Origin: Nevskia ramosa DSM 11499
Lineage (GTDB): Bacteria; Pseudomonadota; Gammaproteobacteria; Nevskiales; Nevskiaceae
DNA length: 64,000 nt
NCBI RefSeq assembly: GCF_000420645.1
Contig: NZ_ATVI01000008.1
Location: 62,001-126,000 of the forward strand
Direction of reading: 5' to 3'
Shown: one piece after another, positions 26,321 to 34,070 of the stretch
Position numbering within the stretch: position 1 is the first letter of the stretch
How the letters are laid out: every line of letters begins with the position of its first letter
Made by a program: the position numbers and the translations under genes
The notes under the pieces: model-generated
Database searches by the model: none
What the model saw: only the letters and a program-made list of their open reading frames with translations
Told to the model about the DNA's origin: nothing

Positions 26321-27097
26321 TCAGAGCCCGCCGCAGCCGATCAGGCCGCCGTCGACGGTCAAGGTGGTGCCGGTCACATAGCTCGAGGCTGGCGAGACGA
26401 GGAACAGGATCGCCGGGGCGATCTCGTTCGGCTGGGCCGCGCGGCCGAGCGGAATCTGCGGCAGCACCGCTTTCATCAGCGACTCGTTCTTGGTCAGGGT
26501 CGAGGCGAACTTGGTTTCGGTCAGGCCCGGCAGCACGGCATTGCAGCGCACGTTCCAGATCGCGCATTCCTTGGCAAACGCTTGCGTCATGTTGATCACC
26601 GCCGCCTTGGTGATCGAATAGATGCCCTGATACATGCCGGGCTTCACGCCATTGATCGAGGCGATGTTGACGATCGCGCCGCCGCCGCCCTTCTTCATCA
26701 GCTTGGACGCGAGCGCGGCCAGCTCGAAATAACCCTTGATGTTGACCTGCATGGTCTTGTCGACCATCGACATCTCGGTATCGCTGATATGGCCGAAGTA
26801 GGGATTGGTGGCTGCGTTGTTGACCAGGATATCGAGCCGGCCCAGGCCCGCTTCGATCTCGCCGATCAGCGCCTTCAGCGCCGCCGATTCGCCCTGATGC
26901 GCGGCGATCGCCGTGGCCTTGCCGCCGTTGGCGATGATGCTGGCAGCCACCACGTCGAGGTCTTCCTGCTTGCGGCTGGAAATCACCACATGGGCGCCCT
27001 GCTCGGCAAGCAAGCGCGCCGTGGCTTCGCCAATGCCGCGCGAGGCGCCGGTGATCAGTGCGACCTTGCCGGTCAGGTCAAATAGTTGGGTGGCCAT
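26321..27097 (-). CDS. SDR-family NAD(P)-dependent oxidoreductase
   Basis: A canonical short-chain dehydrogenase of 258 residues: cofactor motif TGASRGIGEATARLLAEQG near residue 17, NNAAT near 92, catalytic Ser in IASINGVKPGMYQ, Tyr and Lys in YSITKAA near residue 160, and the C-terminal SYVTGTTLTVDGG. Probable substrate is a hydroxy- or keto-acyl intermediate, given the adjacent acyl-CoA genes (ligase, APH-like kinase). It precedes the LON-domain gene and follows the GIY-YIG element, which appears to have landed in the gap upstream of it. Confidence 0.9.
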   Translation of the reverse strand: MATQLFDLTGKVALITGASRGIGEATARLLAEQGAHVVISSRKQEDLDVVAASIIANGGKATAIAAHQGESAALKALIGEIEAGLGRLDILVNNAATNPYFGHISDTEMSMVDKTMQVNIKGYFELAALASKLMKKGGGGAIVNIASINGVKPGMYQGIYSITKAAVINMTQAFAKECAIWNVRCNAVLPGLTETKFASTLTKNESLMKAVLPQIPLGRAAQPNEIAPAILFLVSPASSYVTGTTLTVDGGLIGCGGL

Positions 27098-27123
27098 GTT
27101 GATTCCGTGTTGATTTTTTGAAT

Positions 27124-27525
27124 GTCATTCCCGCGCAGGCGGGAATCCAGTTTTGCTGCCAGTGCCGCCGTCATCAGCAAAGAGGCCCATATCGACGGCC
27201 AGATCCCGCCATTCCGGGTTCTGCTCCTCGATCAGCCGCAGCTTCCACATCCGGTTCCACTTCTTCAACTGCTTCTCACGCGTGATGGCGGCCAGCATGT
27301 CATCGCAGCGCTCGAACCAGACCAGCCTCTGCGTTCGGTGCTTCGTGCTGAAACCGGTAACCGCGCCATCGCGATGCTGCCACAGACGTTGCTGCAGGTT
27401 GCTGGTCACGCCGATATACAAGGTGCCGTTGCGTCCGCTGGCGAGAATGTAAATGCAAGGTTCCTTGTCCAGCGGTTCGCCCTCCTCGACGAGAAAACTG
27501 GATTCCCGCCTTCGCGGGAATGACA
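27124..27525. mobile_element. 402-bp GIY-YIG element bounded by 31-bp inverted repeats
   Basis: The ends 27124-27154 and 27495-27525 are inverted 31-bp repeats with a single mismatch. Both contain the dRS3-like hairpin (ATTCCC-N8-GGGAAT) and extend to a CCAGTTTT tail. Apart from the nuclease gene it holds nothing else. The 87-bp element at 12239-12325 has nearly the same 31-bp ends, so it may be a non-autonomous relative. No target-site duplication is obvious. Confidence 0.75.
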
Positions 27526-27553
27526 GCCTCTTACAACACCGAATAGACGACAA
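27125..27553 (-). CDS. GIY-YIG nuclease-family protein (UPF0213/UvrC-N type)
   Basis: A small GIY-YIG nuclease-fold protein. The core is CIYILASGRNGTLYIGVTSNLQQRLWQH, with the Tyr/Tyr signature and catalytic Arg, then VTGFSTKHRTQRLVWFE and a Lys/Trp-rich KQLKKWNRMWKLRLIEE. Its stop codon lies inside the left terminal repeat, so the last residues are repeat-encoded. ATG 27553 lies outside the element and overlaps the upstream gene by 23 bp. A CTG at 27472, preceded by GAGGAGG, would keep the gene wholly inside the element and fits where homologues begin. The start is therefore uncertain. Whether it acts on its own repeats is unknown. Confidence 0.82.
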   Translation of the reverse strand: MSSIRCCKRLSFPRRRESSFLVEEGEPLDKEPCIYILASGRNGTLYIGVTSNLQQRLWQHRDGAVTGFSTKHRTQRLVWFERCDDMLAAITREKQLKKWNRMWKLRLIEEQNPEWRDLAVDMGLFADDGGTGSKTGFPPARE

Positions 27554-27872
27554 AGAAACCGATCAGCACCAGCAGGCTCATCGCGCCCAGGAAGGTGTAC
27601 TCGACGATGCGCAGCAGCCTCGCGGTCAGCTGCCGGCTGTTCGAGCGCAGGCCCCAGACGATCAGGTAGCAGCAGACCAGGAACAGCATCGCGTTCATCG
27701 CCAGCACGTCGTCGGCGAAGGTTTCGGTGTTCTGCGATCGCGCGAAGGCGTTGACGGCGCCGAGCAGGCCGACGCAGATGCCGGTCATGCTGGTGGCGGC
27801 GCTCAGCAGGCGTTCGAGGATGCGCTCGTGGCGCGCCGCATCTTCGGCGCTGATCGGTTCGCGCAGCGGCAT
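27531..27872 (-). CDS. Small three-helix membrane protein, unknown function
   Basis: A 113-residue protein I do not recognise. An N-terminal soluble helix (EDAARHERILERLLSAAT) is followed by three hydrophobic segments at about residues 28-44, 56-75 and 90-112. The last runs to the C-terminus. The linker between the second and third is basic (RSNSRQLTARLLR), placing it on the cytoplasmic side by the positive-inside rule. It begins four bases after the stop of the APH-like kinase, so it is probably cotranscribed. LvaA kinases work with a small partner LvaB, but LvaB is soluble, so equivalence is not claimed. Confidence 0.65.
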   Translation of the reverse strand: MPLREPISAEDAARHERILERLLSAATSMTGICVGLLGAVNAFARSQNTETFADDVLAMNAMLFLVCCYLIVWGLRSNSRQLTARLLRIVEYTFLGAMSLLVLIGFFVVYSVL

Positions 27873-27876
27873 GCCT

Positions 27877-28974
27877 TCAGACCTTGGCCCGGTTGATCAC
27901 CCGCTCGCAGACCTGCGCGAGCACGGTCACGAACAGGCCGAAGGCGGCGAACTTCGGGTTCTTCGACTGGCCGAGCTTGTAGCGGTAGTAGATCTGCTGG
28001 GCGATGACGCCGAGGCGGAACAGGCCGAACACGTAGTACCAGTCGGCATTGCGCACTTCACGGCCGGTCTTTTCGGCGTAGCGGTCGATGATCTCGGCGC
28101 GGCTGAGCATGCCGGGGATGTTCGACGGCTGCATGCGGATCGACTGCATCTCCTGCGGATCGCCGGCTTCCACCCAGTAGGCCAGCGAGGAGCCGAGATC
28201 GAGCAATGGATCGCCGAGCGTGGCCATTTCCCAGTCGAGCACGCCGATGACGCTGAGCTGGTCGTCGGCCGACAGCACGACGTTGTCGTAGCGGTAATCG
28301 TTGTGGATGATGCCCGGCCGCGCCGAGTCCGCCGGCTGGTTGCTGGTCAGCCAGGCGATGATCGCGTCGTAGCTGGGGATGTCATCGGTCAGCACCTTGT
28401 TCCAGCGCTCGCTCCAGCCGCTGAGCTGGCGTGCCACGTAACCGGCCGGCTTGCCCATGTCGGCGAGGCCGGCGGCTTCGTAATCCAGTTCATGCAGCGC
28501 GATCTGGGTGTCGATCAGGTTCAGGCACAGCTGACGGGCGCGCTCCGGGCTGTAGCGGAGTGAGGACGGCAGATCGCGGCGCAGGATGATGCCGGCGAGC
28601 TTTTCCATCACGTAGAAATCCGAGCCGATCAGGCCGGTGTCTTCGCAGTAGGCCAGCGGCTTGGGGCACTTGAAGTGCGGATGCAGGCGCTGCAGCACGC
28701 GGAACTCGCGGCCCATGTCGTGCGCGCCCCTGGCCTTGGTGCCGGCCGGCGGCCGGCGCAGGATCATCTCGCGGCCGCCGATGGTCAGCTGATAGGTGAG
28801 GTTCGAGGCGCCACCGGGAAACTGGCGCAGCTCGACCGAGCCCTCGACGAGGTCCGGAATCTGCGATTTCAGGAACGGCAGGATCAGCGCCGGATCGAAG
28901 GCGTTTTCGTCGCGCACGGCACCGGCGGTGTCGAGCGGGCTGGCGGCGCTTGCCTCAGTCTTGGGTGGGTTCAT
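27877..28974 (-). CDS. APH-family phosphotransferase (acyl-CoA-associated kinase, LvaA/ACAD10-like)
   Basis: A 365-residue kinase-fold protein. Motifs: RQFPGGASNLTYQL near residue 45, MILRRPP with the ATP-site Lys/Arg, catalytic HNDYRYDNVV near residue 240, and the metal-binding DWEMATLGDPLLDLG. In bacteria this subgroup usually sits with acyl-CoA dehydrogenases. Characterised relatives phosphorylate 4-hydroxyacyl-CoAs (LvaA, ACAD10/11). Neighbouring ligase, SDR and dehydrogenase genes fit that role, but the substrate is inferred. ATG 28974 is chosen; the upstream ATG at 29040 adds 22 residues without support. Confidence 0.85.
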   Translation of the reverse strand: MNPPKTEASAASPLDTAGAVRDENAFDPALILPFLKSQIPDLVEGSVELRQFPGGASNLTYQLTIGGREMILRRPPAGTKARGAHDMGREFRVLQRLHPHFKCPKPLAYCEDTGLIGSDFYVMEKLAGIILRRDLPSSLRYSPERARQLCLNLIDTQIALHELDYEAAGLADMGKPAGYVARQLSGWSERWNKVLTDDIPSYDAIIAWLTSNQPADSARPGIIHNDYRYDNVVLSADDQLSVIGVLDWEMATLGDPLLDLGSSLAYWVEAGDPQEMQSIRMQPSNIPGMLSRAEIIDRYAEKTGREVRNADWYYVFGLFRLGVIAQQIYYRYKLGQSKNPKFAAFGLFVTVLAQVCERVINRAKV

Positions 28975-29075
28975 TGCGGCATTTTCGTGGCTTGGACTCA
29001 GGCGCAGGAGTCTAGCAGCGAGGTTCCCGGGTTCGGCCACCGTGGCCAGGGATCAGGCTCGTCATCGGGTCCGCC

Positions 29076-30632
29076 CTAGGTTCTGGCGAGATAGGCCTTC
29101 AACTCATCCATCGGCAGTGCCCGCGACAGGTACCAGCCCTGCACGTACTCGACGCCGATCTTGCGCAGATGCTCGAGCTGGGCAGCGGTCTCCACCCCTT
29201 CGGCGACCGTCGCCAGCCCGAGACGGCGCGCCATCGCCACCATGTCGTCGACCAGCCCGGCGGTGATCGATTCGGTGCCGATGGCGTCGATGAAGCTCTT
29301 GTCGATCTTGAGCAGATCGAACGGGAACTGGGTGAGATAGCGCAGCGAGGAATAGCCGGTGCCGAAGTCGTCGAGCGCGATCCGGGCGCCGTCGCTGCGC
29401 AAGGTGTCGATGACGGTGCGGGCGAGATCGTCGGACGACGAAAGCATTTCCCGTTCGGTGACCTCGAACACGACGCGCCCCGCGCGGCAGGCCTTGCCGA
29501 AGATGCTGCGCACCCGTTCCGGCAGTTCGGCATCGCTGAAGTGCGCGGGGCTCAGATTCAGCGCGACGTAGAAATCGGGGTGATCGGCGAGCGGGCCGTC
29601 GAGGTCGGCGGCGACTCTTTTCATCAGCCAGTCAGTCAGCGGATTGATCAGGCCGCTGGCTTCGGCCAGCGGCACGAACACGCTGGGCAGGATCATGCCG
29701 CGCTGCGGATGCTGCCAGCGCAGCAGCGCTTCGGCGCCGACGGTGCGCAGGCTGCCGGTCTCGTGGATCGGCTGGTAGTGGACATGCAGCTCGTCATTCT
29801 CCAGCGCATCGCTGAGCTGCGCATCCATCGAGCGCTCGCGGCGATCGACATAGGCCAGCACCAGGAACAGCGGCAGCGACAGGCCGAGGCCGAGCAGCAC
29901 GAACAGCGTGGCGTTCTCCCACCAGCCTTCGAGCAGCGCATCGCGGTTGCCGGCGACAACGGCGCGCAGCGGGTAATGCTTGAAACTGCGTCTGCTGACC
30001 AGGCTGGCCGGATCGTCATCGCCGACCAGCAGACTGCCGGCGCGCGACAGCACGATGCCGTCGTTGCGTTCGATACGCAGCGCGATCTGCTGCTCGACGA
30101 TTGCCGCCCGCACCGGCTCCAGCAACTGGCGCGGATTCATCATCAGGCTGACCGCCATGCCGGGCGCCCGGTCGATGCCGCGCAGCACGGTGATCGATAC
30201 CTCGTCTTCCAAAGTCAGATCGGGGGCGGCGATATGGATGCCGGCGGTCGGCCAGATCAGCAGATCGGCATTGCTGATCAGGATCGAGGTTTCCGGTACC
30301 CGCACGCTGGTGCACTGCACGGCGCTGCGATAGATCAGCGCGGCTTCGCGGAAGTACAGCGAGTTGTAGACCGCCTTGCGCAAGGTATCGACGCTGGCCG
30401 CGCTGCAGCTGCGATCGATAGTCGTGCCGATGGTTTCCAGCACGTTTTCGGCGGTGCCGAAGATTTCGTCGGCGTGGTTCTCGAGCACGGCGGCGTAGTG
30501 ATCGAGACGAACGCCGGCGGCCGTCGTCGCCTGGCGATAGGTGATCGCCAGCATTAGCCCGGCCGGCAGGATGCCCGCCAGTACCGCGGCGACCGCAATC
30601 AATGCCAATCGGCGCTTGCGCCTGGTGATCAC
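29076..30632 (-). CDS. Membrane-bound cyclic-di-GMP phosphodiesterase with CSS-type periplasmic sensor and EAL domain
   Basis: A 518-residue protein. An N-terminal membrane helix (residues 8-30) is followed by a periplasmic CSS-type domain of about 200 residues with two cysteines, in SCSAASV and VQCTSV, and a second helix near residue 240. The C-terminal EAL domain is catalytically complete: GAEALLRW, NLSPAHF, VTERE, ALDDFGTGYSSLRYL, LKIDKSFI and VAEGVET. By analogy with PdeC-type enzymes, cysteine redox state would control hydrolysis of c-di-GMP. The CSS triplet reads CSA here. The gene appears monocistronic. Confidence 0.92.
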   Translation of the reverse strand: MITRRKRRLALIAVAAVLAGILPAGLMLAITYRQATTAAGVRLDHYAAVLENHADEIFGTAENVLETIGTTIDRSCSAASVDTLRKAVYNSLYFREAALIYRSAVQCTSVRVPETSILISNADLLIWPTAGIHIAAPDLTLEDEVSITVLRGIDRAPGMAVSLMMNPRQLLEPVRAAIVEQQIALRIERNDGIVLSRAGSLLVGDDDPASLVSRRSFKHYPLRAVVAGNRDALLEGWWENATLFVLLGLGLSLPLFLVLAYVDRRERSMDAQLSDALENDELHVHYQPIHETGSLRTVGAEALLRWQHPQRGMILPSVFVPLAEASGLINPLTDWLMKRVAADLDGPLADHPDFYVALNLSPAHFSDAELPERVRSIFGKACRAGRVVFEVTEREMLSSSDDLARTVIDTLRSDGARIALDDFGTGYSSLRYLTQFPFDLLKIDKSFIDAIGTESITAGLVDDMVAMARRLGLATVAEGVETAAQLEHLRKIGVEYVQGWYLSRALPMDELKAYLART

Positions 30633-30722
30633 CGCGTTTTGCCTCTCCTGCAGTCTTTGGTGCCTGGCCGGCGTCCAAGGCTGCCAATCCGCACGATATT
30701 CCTGCGCCGCATGGCTGGCCGG

Positions 30723-31532
30723 CTATTCCTGAGCAACGGGCGACACCGCCTGATGCTTGGCGTCTTCCTTGGCCTGGACGGCGGCACGCAGCTGGTCGAC
30801 GTTCTCGCGCAGGATGTCGGCCACCAGCTCGTCGGTGCGCGGATCGTTCAGCACATCGTGCGCCAGCTCCAGTGCCGCATCGACTACCGAATTGACGATG
30901 TCGTTGTAGAACGGCAGCCGGCTCAGGGTCTTGGTGCGGGCGTTGTGGCTGAGCTTCTCCGTGATCATCGCCCGCAGCTCGCGATCGTTCTCCTCCAGCG
31001 CCCGGGCGACGTTGCGGGTGTAGGTGCCACGCTTCAGCACGTCCGACACTTCGGCGAGCACCGCCAGGGTGATCATGCCGCCGACCGCCCGCATGATGCT
31101 GTCGCGGAAACGGTTGACCAGCCGGTAGGTGAATTCGTCGCCGAGCGCCCGATCCGCCGCCATGCCGAAGCGCGACAGCAAAATGACGATGCGCACCACG
31201 CGGAACAGCCGGAAGCCGCGCAGCGCCGGCTCGGACACCGGAATCATGCCGAGGATCTCGTACCAGTTGCGCAGCAGATAGCCGCGCGTCCAGCCGTCGC
31301 GCGACCAGCGCCAGGTGAACTCCACCGCGAAGATCGCGCAGATCGCGTAATCGCCTCGGATCAGCCAGCGGCGCCATTCCGGCGTGACGTCGCCCCAGGT
31401 CTCGTAACTGAGCAGCGCGATCGACACCAGCGCCAGGATCAGCAGCAGCCAGTCGAGCACCGGCACGCGGCGCGCCGCGGCGCCCAGGGTTTCCGGTGCC
31501 GAGGCGGCATTCGGGTGATCGTCGTTACTCAT
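30723..31532 (-). CDS. Voltage-sensor-like (S1-S4) ion-transport-fold membrane protein without evident pore
   Basis: About 269 residues. Four hydrophobic segments: VPVLDWLLLILALVSIALL (S1), YAICAIFAVEFTW (S2), NWYEILGMIPV (S3, resembling the NWWD...P of channels) and RGFRLFRVVRIVILLSRFG (S4). S4 shows arginines at three-residue spacing. After S4 comes only one moderately hydrophobic stretch and a charged helical tail; no selectivity filter (TVGYG or similar) is seen. It may be a voltage-sensor-only protein or a regulatory channel relative. ATG 31532 is used; upstream in-frame codons lack support. It lies next to, but 90 bp from, the EAL gene. Confidence 0.72.
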   Translation of the reverse strand: MSNDDHPNAASAPETLGAAARRVPVLDWLLLILALVSIALLSYETWGDVTPEWRRWLIRGDYAICAIFAVEFTWRWSRDGWTRGYLLRNWYEILGMIPVSEPALRGFRLFRVVRIVILLSRFGMAADRALGDEFTYRLVNRFRDSIMRAVGGMITLAVLAEVSDVLKRGTYTRNVARALEENDRELRAMITEKLSHNARTKTLSRLPFYNDIVNSVVDAALELAHDVLNDPRTDELVADILRENVDQLRAAVQAKEDAKHQAVSPVAQE

Positions 31533-31642
31533 GCCGATGGTGGTTCGGGAGGGTTGTTCACGGCGGCAAGCAAAGCACGAAACCACGGGCGAAGGAACGT
31601 TCGAGGCTAACGCGCTTGACAGTCAACGGCCGGCTACCCGAA

Positions 31643-32578
31643 ATGCAGCTCATGAACGCCGCCATTCCCTTGTGGATCACCCATCCCGCCTGCAGCCAGC
31701 ACGAGATGGGCGCCGGCCATCCCGAATCGATTGCCCGCCTGCACGCGATCCAGGACCGCATGAACGCCAGCGGCCTGCTGCCGATGTTTCGCACCGTCAC
31801 CGCACCGCTGGCACCGCGCGAGGCGCTGGTCCGCGTCCATGATGCGCGGCTGGTCGACGGCATTCTCGCGACGCGTCCAGCCCAGGGCCTGGTCCGCATC
31901 GATCCGGATACCGCGCTGAATGCGCACAGCGCCGAAGCCGCGCAGGCGGCGGCCGGCGCGGTGATCCACGGCGTCGACGAAGTCCTGGCCGGCAATACCC
32001 GCTTCGCGTTCTGCGCAGTGCGTCCGCCCGGCCATCACGCCGAACGACGCAGGGCGATGGGCTTCTGTCTTTTCAACAGCGTGGCCGTCGGTGCGGCGCA
32101 TGCGCTGGCCTGTGGTCTGAAGCGAGTCGCCGTACTTGATTTCGACGTCCACTACGGCAACGGCACCTCGGACATCTTCCGCGACGATCCCCGCGTGCTG
32201 GTCTGCAACACCTACCAGGACCCGTACTACCCGGGTTGGGTCAGCGATCCGGAGAACCGGCATCTCGTCGATGCGCCGCTGCGCGCCGGCGATGGCAGCG
32301 CCGAATTCCGAACCGCCGTCGAAGCCCACTGGGCCCCGGCGATCGCCGCATTCAAGCCGGAGCTGATCCTGGTCTCCGCCGGCTTCGATGCCCATGGCGA
32401 GGACCCGCTGGCCGGCTTGAACCTGACGTTCGCCGACTATGCCTGGATCGGCGGGCGCATCCGCGAGTGGGCGGATGAGCATGCGCAGGGCCGCGTTGTG
32501 GCGACGCTGGAAGGCGGTTATGACTTGTTCGCGCTGGCGCGAAGCGTGGAAGAGTTCGTGCGCGCGGCAGCGTTCTAA
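31643..32578 (+). CDS. Histone deacetylase-family (acetoin utilisation/acetylpolyamine-type) amidohydrolase
   Basis: A zinc-dependent deacetylase of 311 residues. The active-site features are present: RPPGHHAERRRAMGFCLFN with the His pair, DFDVHYGNGTSDIF with zinc-ligand Asp and His, SAGFDAHGEDPLAGL with the second Asp, and the catalytic-loop GGY in LEGGYDL. Bacterial members deacetylate lysines, polyamines or small molecules; the actual substrate cannot be read here. ATG 31643 is preferred; ATG 31652 (MNAAIPLW) is close behind. It ends 19 bp from the convergent selO gene. Confidence 0.92.
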   Translation: MQLMNAAIPLWITHPACSQHEMGAGHPESIARLHAIQDRMNASGLLPMFRTVTAPLAPREALVRVHDARLVDGILATRPAQGLVRIDPDTALNAHSAEAAQAAAGAVIHGVDEVLAGNTRFAFCAVRPPGHHAERRRAMGFCLFNSVAVGAAHALACGLKRVAVLDFDVHYGNGTSDIFRDDPRVLVCNTYQDPYYPGWVSDPENRHLVDAPLRAGDGSAEFRTAVEAHWAPAIAAFKPELILVSAGFDAHGEDPLAGLNLTFADYAWIGGRIREWADEHAQGRVVATLEGGYDLFALARSVEEFVRAAAF

Positions 32579-32597
32579 GCCTAAGCGCGCTTGGTGC

Positions 32598-34070
32598 TCA
32601 GGACGAGCAGCTGACCTCGATCATCCGCGCTTCCGGCGGTGGTTCGGCGGCATAAGCCTCGAACGCCGGCTGTTCGTCGAACGGCCGTTGCAGCAGTTCG
32701 AAGAGCGTCGCGACCTCGGACAGGTCACCCGCTTCAGCGCGTTCGATCGAGCGCTGCGCGAGGTGATTGCGTAGCACGTATTTCGGATTGACCGCGTTCA
32801 TCCGCACGGCACGTTCGGCATCTTCGGATTGTTCGGCGCGCAGCCGGCTGCGGTAGTCCGGAATCCAGGCGTCGAGTGCGACGAGGTCGAGAATTTCGTC
32901 GCGCAGGCCATGCGCTGGTCCGTCTTCATTGGCCTTGACTCGCGACAAGTGTCGCCAACTGCGAGTGAAATCGGCACGGCTGGATTGCATCAGGTTCAGC
33001 CAGCCGTTGATCAAGGTTTCGTCGCCATCGCGCACTTCACGAAGGCCGAGCTTTGCCGTCCATTGCTTCAGCATCGCCTTGCCATAGGCGTCCGGATAGC
33101 TGTCGGCGATCGGTTGGGCGCGTTCGACGGCGGCCTTCGGTTCGTCGGCCAGCAGCGGCAGGCAGGCCTGCAGCAGCTTGGTGGCGTTCCAGTGGCCGAT
33201 CACCGGCTGGCGATCCCAGGCGTAGCGGCCGCTGTCGTCGCTGTGATTGCAGATGTGGTGGCTGTCGAAGGCATCGAGAAAGCCGAAAGGGCCGTAGTCG
33301 ATGGTCAGGCCGAGCGCGGAGAAGTTGTCGGTGTTCATCACGCCGTGACAGAAACCCACCGCCTGCCAATGCGCCATCAGCACGGCGGTGCGGCGCACCA
33401 CTTCGGTCAGCCACAAGGCGTGGCGATCCGGCTTGCCGGTGAACTCGGGGAAGTGCTGATCGATCAGCAGATCGGCCAGCGGTTTCAGGCGCTCGGTTTC
33501 GCCGCGGTAGTACCAGAACTCGAAATGGCCGAAGCGCAGAAAGCTTGGCGCGACACGGCAGACCACGGCGGCGGTCTCGACGGTCTCGCGGCGCACCGGT
33601 TGCGGCGAGCCGACCAGCGCCAGCGCCCGCGTGGTCGGAATGCCCAGGCCGTGCATCGCTTCCGAACACAAGTATTCGCGGATCGACGAACGCAGCACGG
33701 CGCGGCCATCGGCATGGCGCGAGTACGGTGTTGGCCCGGCGCCTTTCAGCTGCACTTCCTGCGGCTGGCCGTTGCGATCGTCGATCTCGGCAATCAGCAG
33801 CGCACGGCCGTCACCGAGCTGCGGCACGAACTGACCGAACTGATGGCCGGCGTAGACCGAAGCCCGAGATTCGTAGCCGGGCCACGCCGTGTTGCCGGCC
33901 ATCAGCGCAATGAACTCGGGGCTGGCGATCGATGGCGACAGCCCGAGTTGATCGGCCAGGGCCGCATTGACGTGCAGCAGGCTCGGCGCGGGCAATGGGC
34001 GGGCCGGGATGGCCGTCGAGTACGGCTCTCCGAGTGCGGCGAAACGAGGCGTGATGGCGGGCAGGATCAT
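32598..34070 (-). CDS. selO: Protein adenylyltransferase SelO (YdiU/UPF0061)
   Basis: SelO is a pseudokinase-fold enzyme that transfers AMP from ATP to proteins, linked to redox stress. The 490-residue protein shows ASVYAGHQFGQFVPQLGDGRALL near residue 70, QLKGAGPTPYSRHADGRAVLRSSIREYLCSEAM, and GVMNTDNFSALGLTIDYGPFGFLD with active-site Asn/Asp. It ends in Cys488-Ser-Ser, the position of the selenocysteine in eukaryotic SelO. Its ATG overlaps the stop of the NADH dehydrogenase gene by four bases (ATGA), so translation is coupled. Confidence 0.96.
   Translation of the reverse strand: MILPAITPRFAALGEPYSTAIPARPLPAPSLLHVNAALADQLGLSPSIASPEFIALMAGNTAWPGYESRASVYAGHQFGQFVPQLGDGRALLIAEIDDRNGQPQEVQLKGAGPTPYSRHADGRAVLRSSIREYLCSEAMHGLGIPTTRALALVGSPQPVRRETVETAAVVCRVAPSFLRFGHFEFWYYRGETERLKPLADLLIDQHFPEFTGKPDRHALWLTEVVRRTAVLMAHWQAVGFCHGVMNTDNFSALGLTIDYGPFGFLDAFDSHHICNHSDDSGRYAWDRQPVIGHWNATKLLQACLPLLADEPKAAVERAQPIADSYPDAYGKAMLKQWTAKLGLREVRDGDETLINGWLNLMQSSRADFTRSWRHLSRVKANEDGPAHGLRDEILDLVALDAWIPDYRSRLRAEQSEDAERAVRMNAVNPKYVLRNHLAQRSIERAEAGDLSEVATLFELLQRPFDEQPAFEAYAAEPPPEARMIEVSCSS

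Noticed and set aside
27531-27872. Identification of the small membrane protein as LvaB
   Set aside because: LvaB-type partners are soluble; this protein has three membrane helices and no resemblance I can identify.
32583-32592. AAGCGCGCTT palindrome between the HDAC-family gene and selO
   Set aside because: Ten bases without a loop or T-run; short self-complementary G/C runs are expected by chance at this composition.
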